Source: an uncultured Lachnospiraceae bacterium | GTDB lineage: Bacteria; Bacillota; Clostridia; Lachnospirales; Lachnospiraceae | Direction: 5' to 3' | Assembly (NCBI GenBank): GCA_910587295.1 | Contig: CAJULP010000005.1 | Location: forward strand, 1-64,000 | Length of the DNA stretch: 64,000 nt | Part shown: positions 55,458 through 64,000 of the stretch, piece by piece | Layout: each line of letters opens with the position of its first letter | How positions within the stretch are numbered: the stretch's first letter is position 1 | Notes under the pieces: model-generated | Told to the model about the DNA's origin: nothing | What the model saw: only the letters and a program-made list of their open reading frames with translations | Database searches by the model: none | Program-made: the position numbers and the translations under genes

Positions 55458-55895
55458 ATGAGTTGGAATGCAAATTGCCTGAAAGCACTCTCCAAAGCCG
55501 GTCTCTTCCAAAGCCCCGGCCACGAATCACGCTTTAACGAACTGATTTATTGTTTTTCTGATAAACCCTTTTTTACGAAAGGGCTGTGCAAATGTATGTA
55601 CCTGTCCGCCTGGGATGAAGAGCACTTCGCAATCCTTCTGGAAATGCTTTCCTTCATGAGCCTTGGCAAAGAAAAAAATACCAAAGAAATGAGCGCAGTC
55701 GGAGATTCCCTTGCACAGGAACAGGAAAATGATGAATCCTATATCTATCGTCTATCCATTTCCTACTTAGAAAATACCAATTTTTTTCTGGAGAAAGGCG
55801 TGAAATTAAGCGAACGGACTGCTTACGTAATCAGCTGTGCCCAGCAGGCGGCGGCAATCATAGACCAACTGCCCGTTCCTTCTAAGGACACGTAA
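55458..55895 (+). CDS. Small protein of unknown function
   Basis: 145 residues from ATG 55458 with AAAGGGA eight bases upstream. Mostly helical, soluble, no signal or membrane segment. Readable strings are SKAGLFQSPGHESRFNELIY, FFTKGLCKCMYLSAWDEEHF and ERTAYVISCAQQAAAIIDQL; I recognise no family. Transcribed on its own from a good promoter, between divergent ileS and the convergent exonuclease gene. It ends about 37 bases before the exonuclease stop. Confidence 0.7.
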   Translation: MSWNANCLKALSKAGLFQSPGHESRFNELIYCFSDKPFFTKGLCKCMYLSAWDEEHFAILLEMLSFMSLGKEKNTKEMSAVGDSLAQEQENDESYIYRLSISYLENTNFFLEKGVKLSERTAYVISCAQQAAAIIDQLPVPSKDT

Positions 55896-55931
55896 CGCAC
55901 GCCTGCCCTCACCTGTTCATCAGTTATGTAT

Positions 55932-56603
55932 TTATAAGTTTTCCGTATACCTGCAGGCCGGATACCCTCCGCACCCAAGAAAATATCCAAACTTTCCTTT
56001 CCGCTTTAAAAGAAACTGCCCGCATTTTGGGCACTGTTTTATGTCATTTTTTCTCTTTTCCATTTCCCCGCCAAGACGTTCATAAATGATCTGGTTCATC
56101 CGGCAGTCATTTAACGCCCGGTGGGCTCCTTTTGTCGAGACACCATAATATTCTGACAGATCTGTCAGTTTGTAATGTCCCAATTCCGCAAGGCACATTC
56201 TGGCAAGGCTTAAGGTATCCACATAATTATTTTCCGGAACCTTTCCCCAGAACTTCTCACAATCCCGGTAAATAAACTTCATGTCAAAGGTATGGATATT
56301 ATGCCCTACCAGCACATGATCCCCGATAAATCCAAGAAAATCCGCTAGCACTTTGTCAAATGCAGGGGCGTCTTTCACCATTTCATCGGTAATCCCGTTC
56401 ACCATACTTGCCCTGTAAGGGATTGGGCACTTGGGGTTGACCAGAGAAGTAAACTCCTCCACCACCTGCCCCTTGCTTACTTTGACTGCCGATATCTCCA
56501 CCACCTGATCGTTATAACAGGAGATTCCCGTTGTCTCAAGATCAAAGACTACGTAATCCGTAACATACTGATCCAGCTTTTTTCCTTTGTTTGTTCCAAG
56601 CAT
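55932..56603 (-). CDS. DnaQ-like 3'-5' exonuclease with C-terminal zinc ribbon
   Basis: 223 residues. DEDDh exonuclease motifs: VVFDLETTGIS (Asp21, Glu23), VGHNIHTFDMKFI, and HRALNDCRMN with the final His-Asp. After ~175 the protein adds a topoisomerase-type zinc ribbon, CPKCGQFLLKRKGKFGYFLG followed by CGGYPAC, which may aid DNA binding. Such stand-alone epsilon-like proteins act in DNA repair or proofreading. AAAGGGAGCTAAA precedes ATG. It lies 16 bases downstream of the HipA/CtkA-like kinase gene and may share its transcript. Confidence 0.92.
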   Translation of the reverse strand: MLGTNKGKKLDQYVTDYVVFDLETTGISCYNDQVVEISAVKVSKGQVVEEFTSLVNPKCPIPYRASMVNGITDEMVKDAPAFDKVLADFLGFIGDHVLVGHNIHTFDMKFIYRDCEKFWGKVPENNYVDTLSLARMCLAELGHYKLTDLSEYYGVSTKGAHRALNDCRMNQIIYERLGGEMEKRKNDIKQCPKCGQFLLKRKGKFGYFLGCGGYPACRYTENL

Positions 56604-56619
56604 TTTAGCTCCCTTTCTC

Positions 56620-57438
56620 CTAACTCCGTTTCCCGAACAAATACCTATATTTTCTCCTCTGATTCATCAATATTATTTTTACCCTCCGCTTCGTCTCTTC
56701 CGGGTAAAATGGTTCTTCCAAAAGCAGCTTGTCAATTTCCTTTTCTCCATAGTAAAAACGGATCTGATTTCCATAAAATTGCTCTGCCAGATCCAACTGT
56801 TCATCAAAATCCTGGCAAAACGTTTTTGCCCTTACCGTTTCCATCAACTCATCTATATCCCCATGCAGCGGATAGTCCATCGTCGTGTCCGATAAAAGTG
56901 CCGCTCCATGATCAAAAATCGGACAATAATGATATTTTCCGGTCTCGTCCAGCAGCACCGCAATATTATGAGTATGCCTGTCCTCATTGAAAAACAATGC
57001 GTCAATGGTCAAAAGCTTATCAAGATAATACCCAAATCCTTCAAGTTGTGTCAATTCCGCCGCTTGTTCAGCCAGAAACCGCAGTCTGTCCGCATGTTCC
57101 GCAATCGAATAAACTGCTTTATTCAACCCTTCGCCCCGGGCACTTTGAAACAGCCGTTCTAACGTGATCAGTTTCCACCCTGGCGGCAGAAAATTCCGGC
57201 TTTTACATGCCCTGTACTTATTGGTCTTATACAATATTTCTTCCGTCTGATAAGACACATATTCCTCCGGTGCCAGACTGCTATAGGCAAGAAGACCGGA
57301 TACCAGATACTCTGCCAATCCTTCATATCCTGTATAATCAGCTTTATACCAGATTCCGCCGTCTTCCCACTTGAGCTGATTTCCTTTGGAAGACCGCCTT
57401 GCTTCCCCTTTGGTATTATGCTCAAATAATTCTACCAC
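56620..57438 (-). CDS. HipA/CtkA-like protein kinase
   Basis: 272 residues from a GTG start; AGAGAGG lies in the last codons of the upstream gene, only 3 bases away, so translation is coupled. Kinase marks: IWYKAD (Lys32, ATP), YEGLAE (Glu39), the catalytic loop NEDRHTHN (151-158, Asp153), and the metal site PIFDHGAALLSD (Asp176). The layout fits the short HipA-C/CtkA kinase class rather than full HipA (~440 residues). HipA-type kinases phosphorylate translation factors such as GltX and can cause dormancy; the target here is unknown. No Xre-type HipB antitoxin is adjacent. Confidence 0.78.
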   Translation of the reverse strand: MVELFEHNTKGEARRSSKGNQLKWEDGGIWYKADYTGYEGLAEYLVSGLLAYSSLAPEEYVSYQTEEILYKTNKYRACKSRNFLPPGWKLITLERLFQSARGEGLNKAVYSIAEHADRLRFLAEQAAELTQLEGFGYYLDKLLTIDALFFNEDRHTHNIAVLLDETGKYHYCPIFDHGAALLSDTTMDYPLHGDIDELMETVRAKTFCQDFDEQLDLAEQFYGNQIRFYYGEKEIDKLLLEEPFYPEETKRRVKIILMNQRRKYRYLFGKRS

Positions 57439-57441
57439 GAT

Positions 57442-57813
57442 CTACCTCTCTATCCGAATCCAGAAATCGTCTTCCGCCATTCTCCCTTCCGTCTTTTCAA
57501 TGATCATAAACGGATCGTAAAACGGCAGACCCAAGTCCTCCAAAACCAGTTTCATCTTATCTCTGGTCCTCGGGAAACACCTGGATTCCAGAAATGCCTC
57601 GTAATCCTCAAACGACGGACATTCTATTACCCCAAAAGCCCGGGCAATATAATCCTTCGTATAGTTGTGGATCTCCACCTTTCTGTTTTGCTCATCCACG
57701 TCAATGATCGTGGACACCTGATCCCCTGACATATACCAGAGCCTCAAAGGATATACTTTTTCAGGGATGGCAAATTCTCCCCATGTTGTCTTTGGAACCG
57801 CATATTTGTCCAT
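57442..57813 (-). CDS. Unknown partner of HipA/CtkA-like kinase
   Basis: 123 residues, ATG 57813 after GGGGGAAGGTT. No DNA-binding domain, signal or membrane segment. Strings: KVYPLRLWYMSGDQVSTIID, VEIHNYTKDYIARAFGVIEC and FLESRCFPRTRDKMKLVLED. Not HipS- or HipB-like by eye. Coupled to the kinase gene 3 bases downstream, it could be its inhibitor, substrate or targeting subunit; this is inferred from context only. Confidence 0.72.
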   Translation of the reverse strand: MDKYAVPKTTWGEFAIPEKVYPLRLWYMSGDQVSTIIDVDEQNRKVEIHNYTKDYIARAFGVIECPSFEDYEAFLESRCFPRTRDKMKLVLEDLGLPFYDPFMIIEKTEGRMAEDDFWIRIER

Positions 57814-57900
57814 AACCTTCCCCCAATCCGCCGCTGACCACGATAAGTCTTTTTCACATTATACCCTTAATTTAAGAGACTGTAAATCTATATAAAAGAA

Positions 57901-57917
57901 GCCGGTTCAAAACCGGC
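57901..57917 (-). terminator. Terminator of sulfatase operon
   Basis: gccggtt (57901-57907) pairs with aaccggc (57911-57917) around a 3-nt loop. On the minus strand TTCTTTTATA follows. It lies 25 bases after the sulfatase stop. Confidence 0.75.
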
Positions 57918-57942
57918 CTCGTCTTTACCTCTCTTTTACTTT

Positions 57943-59406
57943 TCATCCGCAGACGACAGTTTCCGGAATCGGCCCAAAACTGTCAACTCCCTTTGCCCGC
58001 TTTCCCACCGCGTCAAACTGTCCTGAGCCTGCAACCGGCTGCCGAGATCCATCCAGATCGGGGTCCGCATAGTCTGCAAACCAGCCTTCCAGCCGCTTTT
58101 TCATCTGTAAGATCCGCTCCTCACAGGATGGGGCATCGTACAAGTTGTTCTCTTCATCGGGATCATTTTCCAGACAATACAATTCGTTAGGCCCATATGG
58201 ATAGCGCAAAACCAGCTTCCATTCCCGGTCGCGTATCATGCGCACCGGCCCGTACTCATCCAATATCACAATACTTCTGTCCGTTTCTTTCTCCGGCGCA
58301 AAAAGCCAGTCTGCAAAGCTTCTTCCCGGAAGCTTCTGACGCACCTCGCCGGACAATCCCAAAAGCTCCTGCAGGGTTGGGAAAATATCATAATGAGAAA
58401 ACAGCTCCCTGCATACCTTTCCCTCCGCTGTCTTTCCTTTCCAGGAAACGATAAAAGGCACCTTTACCGAAGTGTCAAACATATTTTGTGGAAAGGTGGC
58501 ATTTCCCTTCCCCCAAATGCCGTGCTGACCTAAATTCATGCCATTATCCGAGGTGAAAATGATCAGTGTATCCTCCAAGATCCCCAATTCCTCCATCCGG
58601 TCCAAGAGCCTGCCAATCTGCCGGTCCATGGCAGTTATGGCGGCATAATAACCCCGCAGCAATTCCTTTCTCCGCTCCCCGGTTCCGCAGGGGCATGTTT
58701 TTACCTGGCGAGGATGCAGGGGAAGATCGGGGGTTGCCAAAAATTCGCAATCTCTGTACAGATCCAGCATCTCCTTTGGATGATCCTTTTCCTCCCAGGG
58801 GCTATGGGGTGCGGTAAAATGAACACTTAAATAGAAAGGTTCTTTCTTTTGCGCCAGATCCTCCAAATTCTGTAAAGCGTTTTCCGCAATCAGATCCGTC
58901 ACATACCCTTTGGGGAAACTGATCCTTCCCTCCTCCGCTACATCCGCATTGTAATAATCACAGCCTCCCCTTCCCAGCGTATACCATTTGGAAAACCCAT
59001 GCTGGCGATGCAGGCTGTCGCCCATATGCCACTTTCCGCTGAGCGCGCAGGTATATCCCGCTTCATGCAAAAGATCCGTGTAAGCAGTCAGGTGTTCCGT
59101 GTAGCGGATTGGCTTTGTCTCGTTTTCATAACCGTACATTCCTTCCATCCCGGGAATGCCCGAGGGCAGATTTCCTCCTGAAAGCCAATCCAAAATGCCG
59201 TGGCAGGACGGAATCGTTCCGGTCAGGATAGAGGCCCGCGCCGGGGAACACACCGGGGAAGCACAGAAAAAATTCTCAAACCGCACCCCGCCAGCCGACA
59301 GCCTGTCCAGATTAGGTGTCCGGACATCCGCATTGCCTGCACAGCGCATCGCCCACGCCCCCTGATCATCCGATAATAGAAATAAAATATTGGGTCTTTT
59401 GTCCAC
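57943..59406 (-). CDS. Cys-type sulfatase (1)
   Basis: 487 residues from GTG 59406, directly next to the previous stop, with GGAGGAGG in the end of that gene. Type I sulfatases cleave sulfate esters using formylglycine made from Cys in C-x-P-x-R; here CSPARASILTG (Cys53). Metal-site residues are in FLLSDDQG and FTSDNGMNLGQHG. No signal peptide is seen, so it acts in the cytoplasm on imported sulfated sugars. A Cys-type enzyme needs an anaerobic maturase (anSME), which is not in the window. Confidence 0.92.
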   Translation of the reverse strand: MDKRPNILFLLSDDQGAWAMRCAGNADVRTPNLDRLSAGGVRFENFFCASPVCSPARASILTGTIPSCHGILDWLSGGNLPSGIPGMEGMYGYENETKPIRYTEHLTAYTDLLHEAGYTCALSGKWHMGDSLHRQHGFSKWYTLGRGGCDYYNADVAEEGRISFPKGYVTDLIAENALQNLEDLAQKKEPFYLSVHFTAPHSPWEEKDHPKEMLDLYRDCEFLATPDLPLHPRQVKTCPCGTGERRKELLRGYYAAITAMDRQIGRLLDRMEELGILEDTLIIFTSDNGMNLGQHGIWGKGNATFPQNMFDTSVKVPFIVSWKGKTAEGKVCRELFSHYDIFPTLQELLGLSGEVRQKLPGRSFADWLFAPEKETDRSIVILDEYGPVRMIRDREWKLVLRYPYGPNELYCLENDPDEENNLYDAPSCEERILQMKKRLEGWFADYADPDLDGSRQPVAGSGQFDAVGKRAKGVDSFGPIPETVVCG

Positions 59407-60765
59407 TTACCATACCTCCTCCGGCAAAAACTCTTTCGGCGTTCCCAGCTGCCTGTGATGACTGCGGATCTTCTCCGTCAGTTCTTTTTGTACGCCCGCA
59501 TATTCCTCTTTTCCAAACACATTTTGCATCTGCAGCGGGTCCTTTTTTCTGTCAAACAAGATGTGATCCCTGAACATCTGCCCCTCATTACCAAGGCCCA
59601 CATAAGCCAGTTCAAACTCCGGCGTCAGGATTCCCGCCCTGGGCACGTCCCCCGGGTGAATGTATAACTCCCGCTGGGTTTCTCCGTTTTCTAACAGTAC
59701 GTTGGACAGATCCTGCCCATGGACCGCAAAGGGATATTCAATCCGGGCAAGCCCTGCCAGGGTCACGCCTAAATCCACCACATTGACCCAGGCCGCACAC
59801 CGCATCCCTTTAATCCGGCTTCCCGGCAGAGACATCACAAGGGGAATATGGTACACACTTTCATACAGATTATTTTTTTCCATCAGGCCGTGCTCGCCCA
59901 TGTATTCCCCATGATCCGTGGTAAATACCACGATCGTATTCTCCCAAAGCCCAGTCCGCTTTAAGCATTCCGTGATCTTTCCCACATTATCGTCAATACA
60001 TTTTACGGCACCCAGATACTGGGCTTTTAACCTGCGCAAATGGCCTTCCCTTTCAAACATCCCCCTGGGAAAATAATGGTGCCTGCCCCACGTGTCATAT
60101 TCCGCCCAATCTGGCAGCGTTTCCTCGTAAAAGCTCTCCGGCACCGTAAGCGTCAGCGGGTCAAACATAGTGTCGTAAGGTTTCCTGACCTCAAAGGGCT
60201 GATGCGGGTCCGGCATACTGACCATGAATAAAAAAGGCTCCTCCTTCCCGGCTCTTCCCTCCAAAAACCGTACCGTCTCATCCGCCAGCCAGTCCGTGGT
60301 ATAAGACCTGCTGTTCCCTACACTGCGTTTTGTGTGTATCTTTCCTTCCTGATCTATAAAAACAGATTTACAGTGTCCAAATTCCACCTTGTACTTCCAT
60401 TCCTGAAACCCCAGCGGATTATAATCGCCAAGAGCATCCTGCCGTTCCTTATGATCTGCCAGGTGCCATTTCCCCACATAACCCGTATGGTATCCCGCCA
60501 GCCCAAAGGCTTCCGCAAACCCATGTTCGTCGTTACCTACGGGCACGCCGTTTCTGTATGCGCCGTTGGCATGGGGATATTTTCCCGTCATAAAGCAGCC
60601 CCGGGAGGGCGTGCAGACAGCGCTGGGCGTGTAGAAATTTTCCAGTAACATCCCCTCCTGCGCAATGGCGTCAATCCAGGGTGTTTCCACTTCTCTTCCG
60701 CCGTAACATCCCAGCACATTTAAAGAAAGCTGGTCCGTATATATAATCAGTATGTTCTTTTTCAT
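59407..60765 (-). CDS. Cys-type sulfatase (2)
   Basis: 452 residues. Sulfatase signature AVCTPSRGCFMTGKYPHANG (Cys51, Arg55), metal residues in IIYTDQLSLNVLGCYG and VFTTDHGEYMGEHG, and a long insert GRHHYFPRGMFEREGHLRRL typical of the glycan-sulfatase branch. No signal peptide. It is distinct from the following sulfatase, so two sulfate positions or sugars may be processed in sequence. Eight bases separate it from the LplC-type permease gene upstream. Confidence 0.92.
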   Translation of the reverse strand: MKKNILIIYTDQLSLNVLGCYGGREVETPWIDAIAQEGMLLENFYTPSAVCTPSRGCFMTGKYPHANGAYRNGVPVGNDEHGFAEAFGLAGYHTGYVGKWHLADHKERQDALGDYNPLGFQEWKYKVEFGHCKSVFIDQEGKIHTKRSVGNSRSYTTDWLADETVRFLEGRAGKEEPFLFMVSMPDPHQPFEVRKPYDTMFDPLTLTVPESFYEETLPDWAEYDTWGRHHYFPRGMFEREGHLRRLKAQYLGAVKCIDDNVGKITECLKRTGLWENTIVVFTTDHGEYMGEHGLMEKNNLYESVYHIPLVMSLPGSRIKGMRCAAWVNVVDLGVTLAGLARIEYPFAVHGQDLSNVLLENGETQRELYIHPGDVPRAGILTPEFELAYVGLGNEGQMFRDHILFDRKKDPLQMQNVFGKEEYAGVQKELTEKIRSHHRQLGTPKEFLPEEVW

Positions 60766-60773
60766 ATCACCAT

Positions 60774-61667
60774 TCAGCCTTTCACGGAGCCGATCATGAC
60801 CCCTTTCACAAAATATTTCTGTACAAACGGATACAGAATCAGTACCGGCAGAGAAGAAACAATGATCACGCCATATTTGATCGTCCGCGCAATCTGCCGC
60901 ATCAGCTCCAGAGAATCCGGATCCAGTGTCGTAGGATCCACAGACTGTCCTGTGATCAGAATATCCCGCAGAATCAACTGCAGCGGATACAGTTTATTAT
61001 CCGTCACATAGATCAACCCGTTAAAAAATGAATTCCAGTGTCCAACCGCATAGTATAGCACCATGATGGCCAGAATCGCCTTAGACAGCGGAATCACCAC
61101 CCGGAAAAAATACTGGGGGATACTGCAGCCGTCGATCTCTGCCGCTTCCTGCAGCTCCATGGGCATAGTGTTGACAAAAAAGGTCCTGCACAAAATCAAG
61201 TTAAACACATTAAAAGAACCTAAAATCATGAGCACATAAGGCGTATTGACCAAATGCAGCCCTTTGACCACCATATAGGTAGGGATCAGGCCTCCTGAAA
61301 AATACTTTGTTACAATCAAAAGCTTCATAATCAGACCCCTGCCGGCCATATCCGTCCGGGAAAGCGCATAACCTGCGGGAATCGTGATAAACAGTGCGAT
61401 CAGCGTTCCCACCAGCGTATAACGCACTGTGTTGTAGTAGCCTGTCCATATCCTTGTATCCCTGAAAATATATTTATAACCCTCCATGGTGATTCCTCTG
61501 GGAAAAAACAGCACCTGGCCGGACGCAACCAGATCCGGATCACTGATTGATGCAATCACCACAAACCAAAGCGGATACAAAATCATCACCGAAAGCAATA
61601 TCACGATCCCATACACGACGGATAAAAAAATCTTGTCCTTACAACACAATCTATTCCATTTATTCAT
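60774..61667 (-). CDS. Carbohydrate ABC transporter permease (LplC-type), sulfatase operon
   Basis: 297 residues; ATG 61667 is preferred because GGAGG is 6 bases upstream, though ATG 61670 and an ATG at 61688 are in frame. Six membrane segments, EAA loop LQEAAEIDGCSIPQYFFRVV and a terminal FVQKYFVKGVMIGSVKG shared with this class. It is clearly related to the permease at 42197 but not a recent copy. Confidence 0.93.
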   Translation of the reverse strand: MNKWNRLCCKDKIFLSVVYGIVILLSVMILYPLWFVVIASISDPDLVASGQVLFFPRGITMEGYKYIFRDTRIWTGYYNTVRYTLVGTLIALFITIPAGYALSRTDMAGRGLIMKLLIVTKYFSGGLIPTYMVVKGLHLVNTPYVLMILGSFNVFNLILCRTFFVNTMPMELQEAAEIDGCSIPQYFFRVVIPLSKAILAIMVLYYAVGHWNSFFNGLIYVTDNKLYPLQLILRDILITGQSVDPTTLDPDSLELMRQIARTIKYGVIIVSSLPVLILYPFVQKYFVKGVMIGSVKG

Positions 61668-61722
61668 CATAATCCTCCATGTTTTCAAAAGCCTGCAAAT
61701 TTGGGCGCAAGCACAAATTTGT

Positions 61723-61746
61723 CTGTGAAAAATTTATTTTTCACAG
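61723..61746 (-). other. Hairpin between permease genes of sulfatase operon
   Basis: Perfect 10-bp stem ctgtgaaaaa (61723-61732) with tttttcacag (61737-61746), loop ttta. A palindromic caaatttg pair lies next to it. It sits in a 90-base gap; without a clean T-run it may tune downstream expression. Confidence 0.55.
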
Positions 61747-61757
61747 TAATCCCCCAT

Positions 61758-62681
61758 TTACCACAGACTTACATCCGATACTTTCCTGGCAATCCTATTG
61801 ACCGCCAACAACAGAATTAAATTGATAACATTATTAAAAAGTCCGATTGCGGCAGAATAGCTGAACTGCCCACCCTGGATACCGATCTTATAAACATACG
61901 TGGAAATAATCTCCGAATAATCCAAGTTGATACTGTTTTGTAAAAGAAAAGCCTTTTCGAACCCCAGATCCATAATTTCCCCGGCCCGCATGATCAGCAT
62001 AATGACCATAGTGGGCACGATAGACGGCAGGTCGATATACCAAAGCCTTTGAAACCGTGTGGCCCCATCCACGGTAGCTGCCTCATGCAGCTCCGGCCCT
62101 ACAGAGGTCAGCACGGAGATATACATGATGGAACCCCATCCTATATTTTGCAGTACCCCGGACCAGACATAGATATGGCGGAAATTGCTCGGTTTTGACA
62201 AAAAGCCTGCCGGCTCTATCCCCAACAACATAAGAAACTGGTTGATAATACCGTCACTGGCCAGAAAAATCAAGATCATACCACAGTAAACCACCATAGA
62301 AATAAAATGGGGGGCATAAGTGATCATCTGCGCCGTCTTTTTTAAGCGGGTATGCGTTACATAATTTAAGATAAGCGCAAAGATGATCGGCATGGGAAAC
62401 CCGGCCACCAGCGAATACAGGCTCAATGACAATGTATTCCATAAAAGGTCTTTAAACTGCCAGGAATCAAAAAACGTCTGGAAATGCTTCATCCCTACCC
62501 AGGCGCTTCCCCAGATTCCGTCCGAAGCCCGGTAATCCTTAAACGCCAGCTGAATCCCATACATTGGCACATAATTAAACAATAACACATATAATACCAT
62601 CGGAAGAATAAACAGATAGCATACCCACGTTTTTTTGAGCATGCGCATACTGAAAAGCTTCGTCCTGTTCTTTTTATTCAT
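61758..62681 (-). CDS. Carbohydrate ABC transporter permease (LplB-type), sulfatase operon
   Basis: 307 residues, six membrane segments. Signs: FNYVPMYGIQLAFKDYRASD, TYAPHFISMVVYCGMILIFL and the EAA loop LHEAATVDGATRFQRLWYID. GGAGGAGGATTACG precedes ATG 62681. It forms the channel with the LplC-type permease and takes sugar from the binding protein encoded upstream. Confidence 0.94.
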   Translation of the reverse strand: MNKKNRTKLFSMRMLKKTWVCYLFILPMVLYVLLFNYVPMYGIQLAFKDYRASDGIWGSAWVGMKHFQTFFDSWQFKDLLWNTLSLSLYSLVAGFPMPIIFALILNYVTHTRLKKTAQMITYAPHFISMVVYCGMILIFLASDGIINQFLMLLGIEPAGFLSKPSNFRHIYVWSGVLQNIGWGSIMYISVLTSVGPELHEAATVDGATRFQRLWYIDLPSIVPTMVIMLIMRAGEIMDLGFEKAFLLQNSINLDYSEIISTYVYKIGIQGGQFSYSAAIGLFNNVINLILLLAVNRIARKVSDVSLW

Positions 62682-62710
62682 CGTAATCCTCCTCCATACC
62701 TAATAAACAA

Positions 62711-62753
62711 GCCGGACGGCAGACGCATACCATACTGCGCAATACCGTCCGGC
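62711..62753 (-). other. Intercistronic hairpin after binding-protein gene
   Basis: gccggacgg (62711-62719) pairs with ccgtccggc (62745-62753) across a 25-nt loop, in a 125-base gap. It occupies the same place as the hairpin at 44061 in the other importer operon. Confidence 0.6.
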
Positions 62754-62806
62754 CATACATGTTTTTCTGCGTTATGACAGATCGATCCCTGCCGGCATCC
62801 GATGCC

Positions 62807-64000
62807 TTACTTCACGGAATCCACAAATTCCTGACATAACTGTGTGTATTCATCCACTTTAAGACTTTCCAGTGTCTTTAAGTGTTCCTCCCATTTTCCT
62901 TCGTCAATGCCGTTGATCACGGAATCCGCAATAAATTTCTTCAAATACGTATCAATATCCGTCATCAAAATGGACCGTCTCTCCGTGTTTTCCAGCGATA
63001 CCGCCATTCCTGCCGGCAGGCCCACCACACCAAACTTTGTCTGCTCCCGCACGGCCTCCAATTTATCATCGTGAGGCCATTTATCATCATAAACCAGCTT
63101 CTGGTCATATTCATACCGCCACAAAGACGGTGTCTTTCCTGAGAAACTCTCCGCATTGCGGTATTCCGCCTTGGATTGGTAACCGCCGTTTGCTGCCAGC
63201 ACATCATTGTCTATTGTCAAAAACTGCGGGATTTCCTCCCCGTTTTCCTCCAGAATATTCCACCAGACTCCTTCTGCGCCCCTTCCCCATTTCAGGGCAA
63301 GTTCCAGGGAAGAGTTGATATAATCATACCAGCGTACCAGCGCCTCAGGATTTTTACAGCTTTTACTGATGGCAAAACCGCCGGCTCTTGTCACGTTATT
63401 GATACCGATCATCTGCGTTCCGTCTTTCCCTTTTAAAACAGGCAGTGCCCTGTATTCACTTTCGTCTGTTATGCCTGCTTCCTCTGCGCGATATCCCGCA
63501 ACCAATCCCAAAATATCCCCGGATGCGCCCCTGGCCGCATACTGATCAGCACTCAGCGTGAAAGCATCTTTATCGATAAGCCCCTCCTGATACAGGTCAT
63601 GCAGCCACGCAAGCGCCTCATAATAACCCTGCTCTTTTGCGCTAAACGTCACTTTCCCGTCCTGAGTGATCACATGATAACCGTTTTCCAAAACACCAAA
63701 GGGTCCGAATATATTTTCAATAGAAGTTCCCCAGCCCCAGGAATCCTGAAATGTAAAAGGAATCTCGTCCTTCTTCCCGTTTCCGTTAGGATCTTGGTCA
63801 CGAAACGCAATCAACACCTCTTTTAACTCTTCCGGTGTCTCCGGCATTTTCAGGGAAAGATTATCCAGCCATGTCTGATTGATCCACAAATGGGAGTCAA
63901 TAATATTATGCGTCGACTCGTCTCCAACGGGAAGCGTATGGACTTTTCCGTCCGGAGAACGAAGCGCATTCGGATAATCGTCCCTGGTATCAAAAAACGC
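62807..64000 (-). CDS. Sugar ABC transporter solute-binding protein (5' end beyond right edge)
   Basis: At least 397 codons, open to the right edge with no start or signal peptide inside the window. LplA-like binding-protein features: LKMPETPEELKEVLIAFRDQ, DPNGNGKKDEIPFTFQDSWG (calcium-type loop) and a C-terminal YLKKFIADSVINGIDEGKWE. At the edge it reads DTRDDYPNALRSPDGKVHTL. It opens the operon of two permeases and two sulfatases and probably binds a sulfated oligosaccharide. Confidence 0.92.
   Translation of the reverse strand, partial: AFFDTRDDYPNALRSPDGKVHTLPVGDESTHNIIDSHLWINQTWLDNLSLKMPETPEELKEVLIAFRDQDPNGNGKKDEIPFTFQDSWGWGTSIENIFGPFGVLENGYHVITQDGKVTFSAKEQGYYEALAWLHDLYQEGLIDKDAFTLSADQYAARGASGDILGLVAGYRAEEAGITDESEYRALPVLKGKDGTQMIGINNVTRAGGFAISKSCKNPEALVRWYDYINSSLELALKWGRGAEGVWWNILEENGEEIPQFLTIDNDVLAANGGYQSKAEYRNAESFSGKTPSLWRYEYDQKLVYDDKWPHDDKLEAVREQTKFGVVGLPAGMAVSLENTERRSILMTDIDTYLKKFIADSVINGIDEGKWEEHLKTLESLKVDEYTQLCQEFVDSVK

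Noticed and set aside
1..64000. tRNA, rRNA, complete insertion sequence or prophage
   Set aside because: None could be recognised by reading; mobile-type traces are limited to composition shifts and remnants.

Overview
The window looks like a chromosomal segment of a spore-forming, Gram-positive Clostridia member, most likely a gut Lachnospiraceae-type organism. The evidence is spoIID/spoIIQ-type sporulation genes, a T-box leader on ileS, strong AGGAGG-type ribosome binding sites, YesM/YesN-type regulators, two carbohydrate ABC importers that lack their own ATPase gene, Cys-type sulfatases, and AAA-ATPase/PD-(D/E)XK proteins typical of that family. The taxonomic call is inference; no rRNA or tRNA gene was found.

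Layout. (1) 1-7733: the 5' 7.7 kb of a giant Rhs/YD-repeat protein gene (minus strand) with an Fn3 array. It runs off the left edge just after the Rhs core, so the toxin tip is outside the window. (2) 7877-17168: a minus-strand housekeeping and sporulation block: plsC, murF, ddl, a GH9-like lipoprotein, an amidohydrolase, spoIIQ-like, spoIID-like and an EF-hand-type protein. (3) 17415-18266: a DUF368 membrane protein (plus). (4) 18326-19797: a strikingly AT-rich three-gene cassette ending in a SecB-like chaperone, the best candidate here for an undescribed system. (5) 20081-30388: a LysR fragment, an aconitase-family hydratase, two AAA-ATPase/nuclease proteins, a DUF4143 ATPase next to a 24-bp perfect palindrome, a broken sugar-alcohol dehydrogenase, and a polyphosphate:AMP phosphotransferase. 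(6) 30525-35720: a response regulator, histidine kinase and ABC exporter module, with a 22-bp-spaced direct repeat upstream of the ABC genes. (7) 35914-42191: an aldose-epimerase-like gene, a decayed sugar locus (kinase, permease and GH43 remnants), an AbrB/RelE-type toxin-antitoxin pair with promoter and operator, and an internally deleted YesN-type regulator beside an intact YesM-type kinase. (8) 42197-48976: a sugar ABC importer with a uroporphyrinogen-decarboxylase-like protein, divergent from a GH20-type hexosaminidase. (9) 49119-57813: glgP, ileS with T-box, a small unknown, a DnaQ-like exonuclease, and a HipA/CtkA-like kinase coupled to a small unknown. (10) 57943-64000: an importer operon ending in two sulfatases, entering from the right edge.

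Taken together, the window combines glycan foraging (GH20, sulfatases, two importers, GH9-like), cell envelope and sporulation functions, and accessory conflict-type systems (Rhs, TA, SecB cassette, HipA-like kinase). Several genes are in visible decay by internal deletion (dehydrogenase, permease, GH43, YesN receiver).
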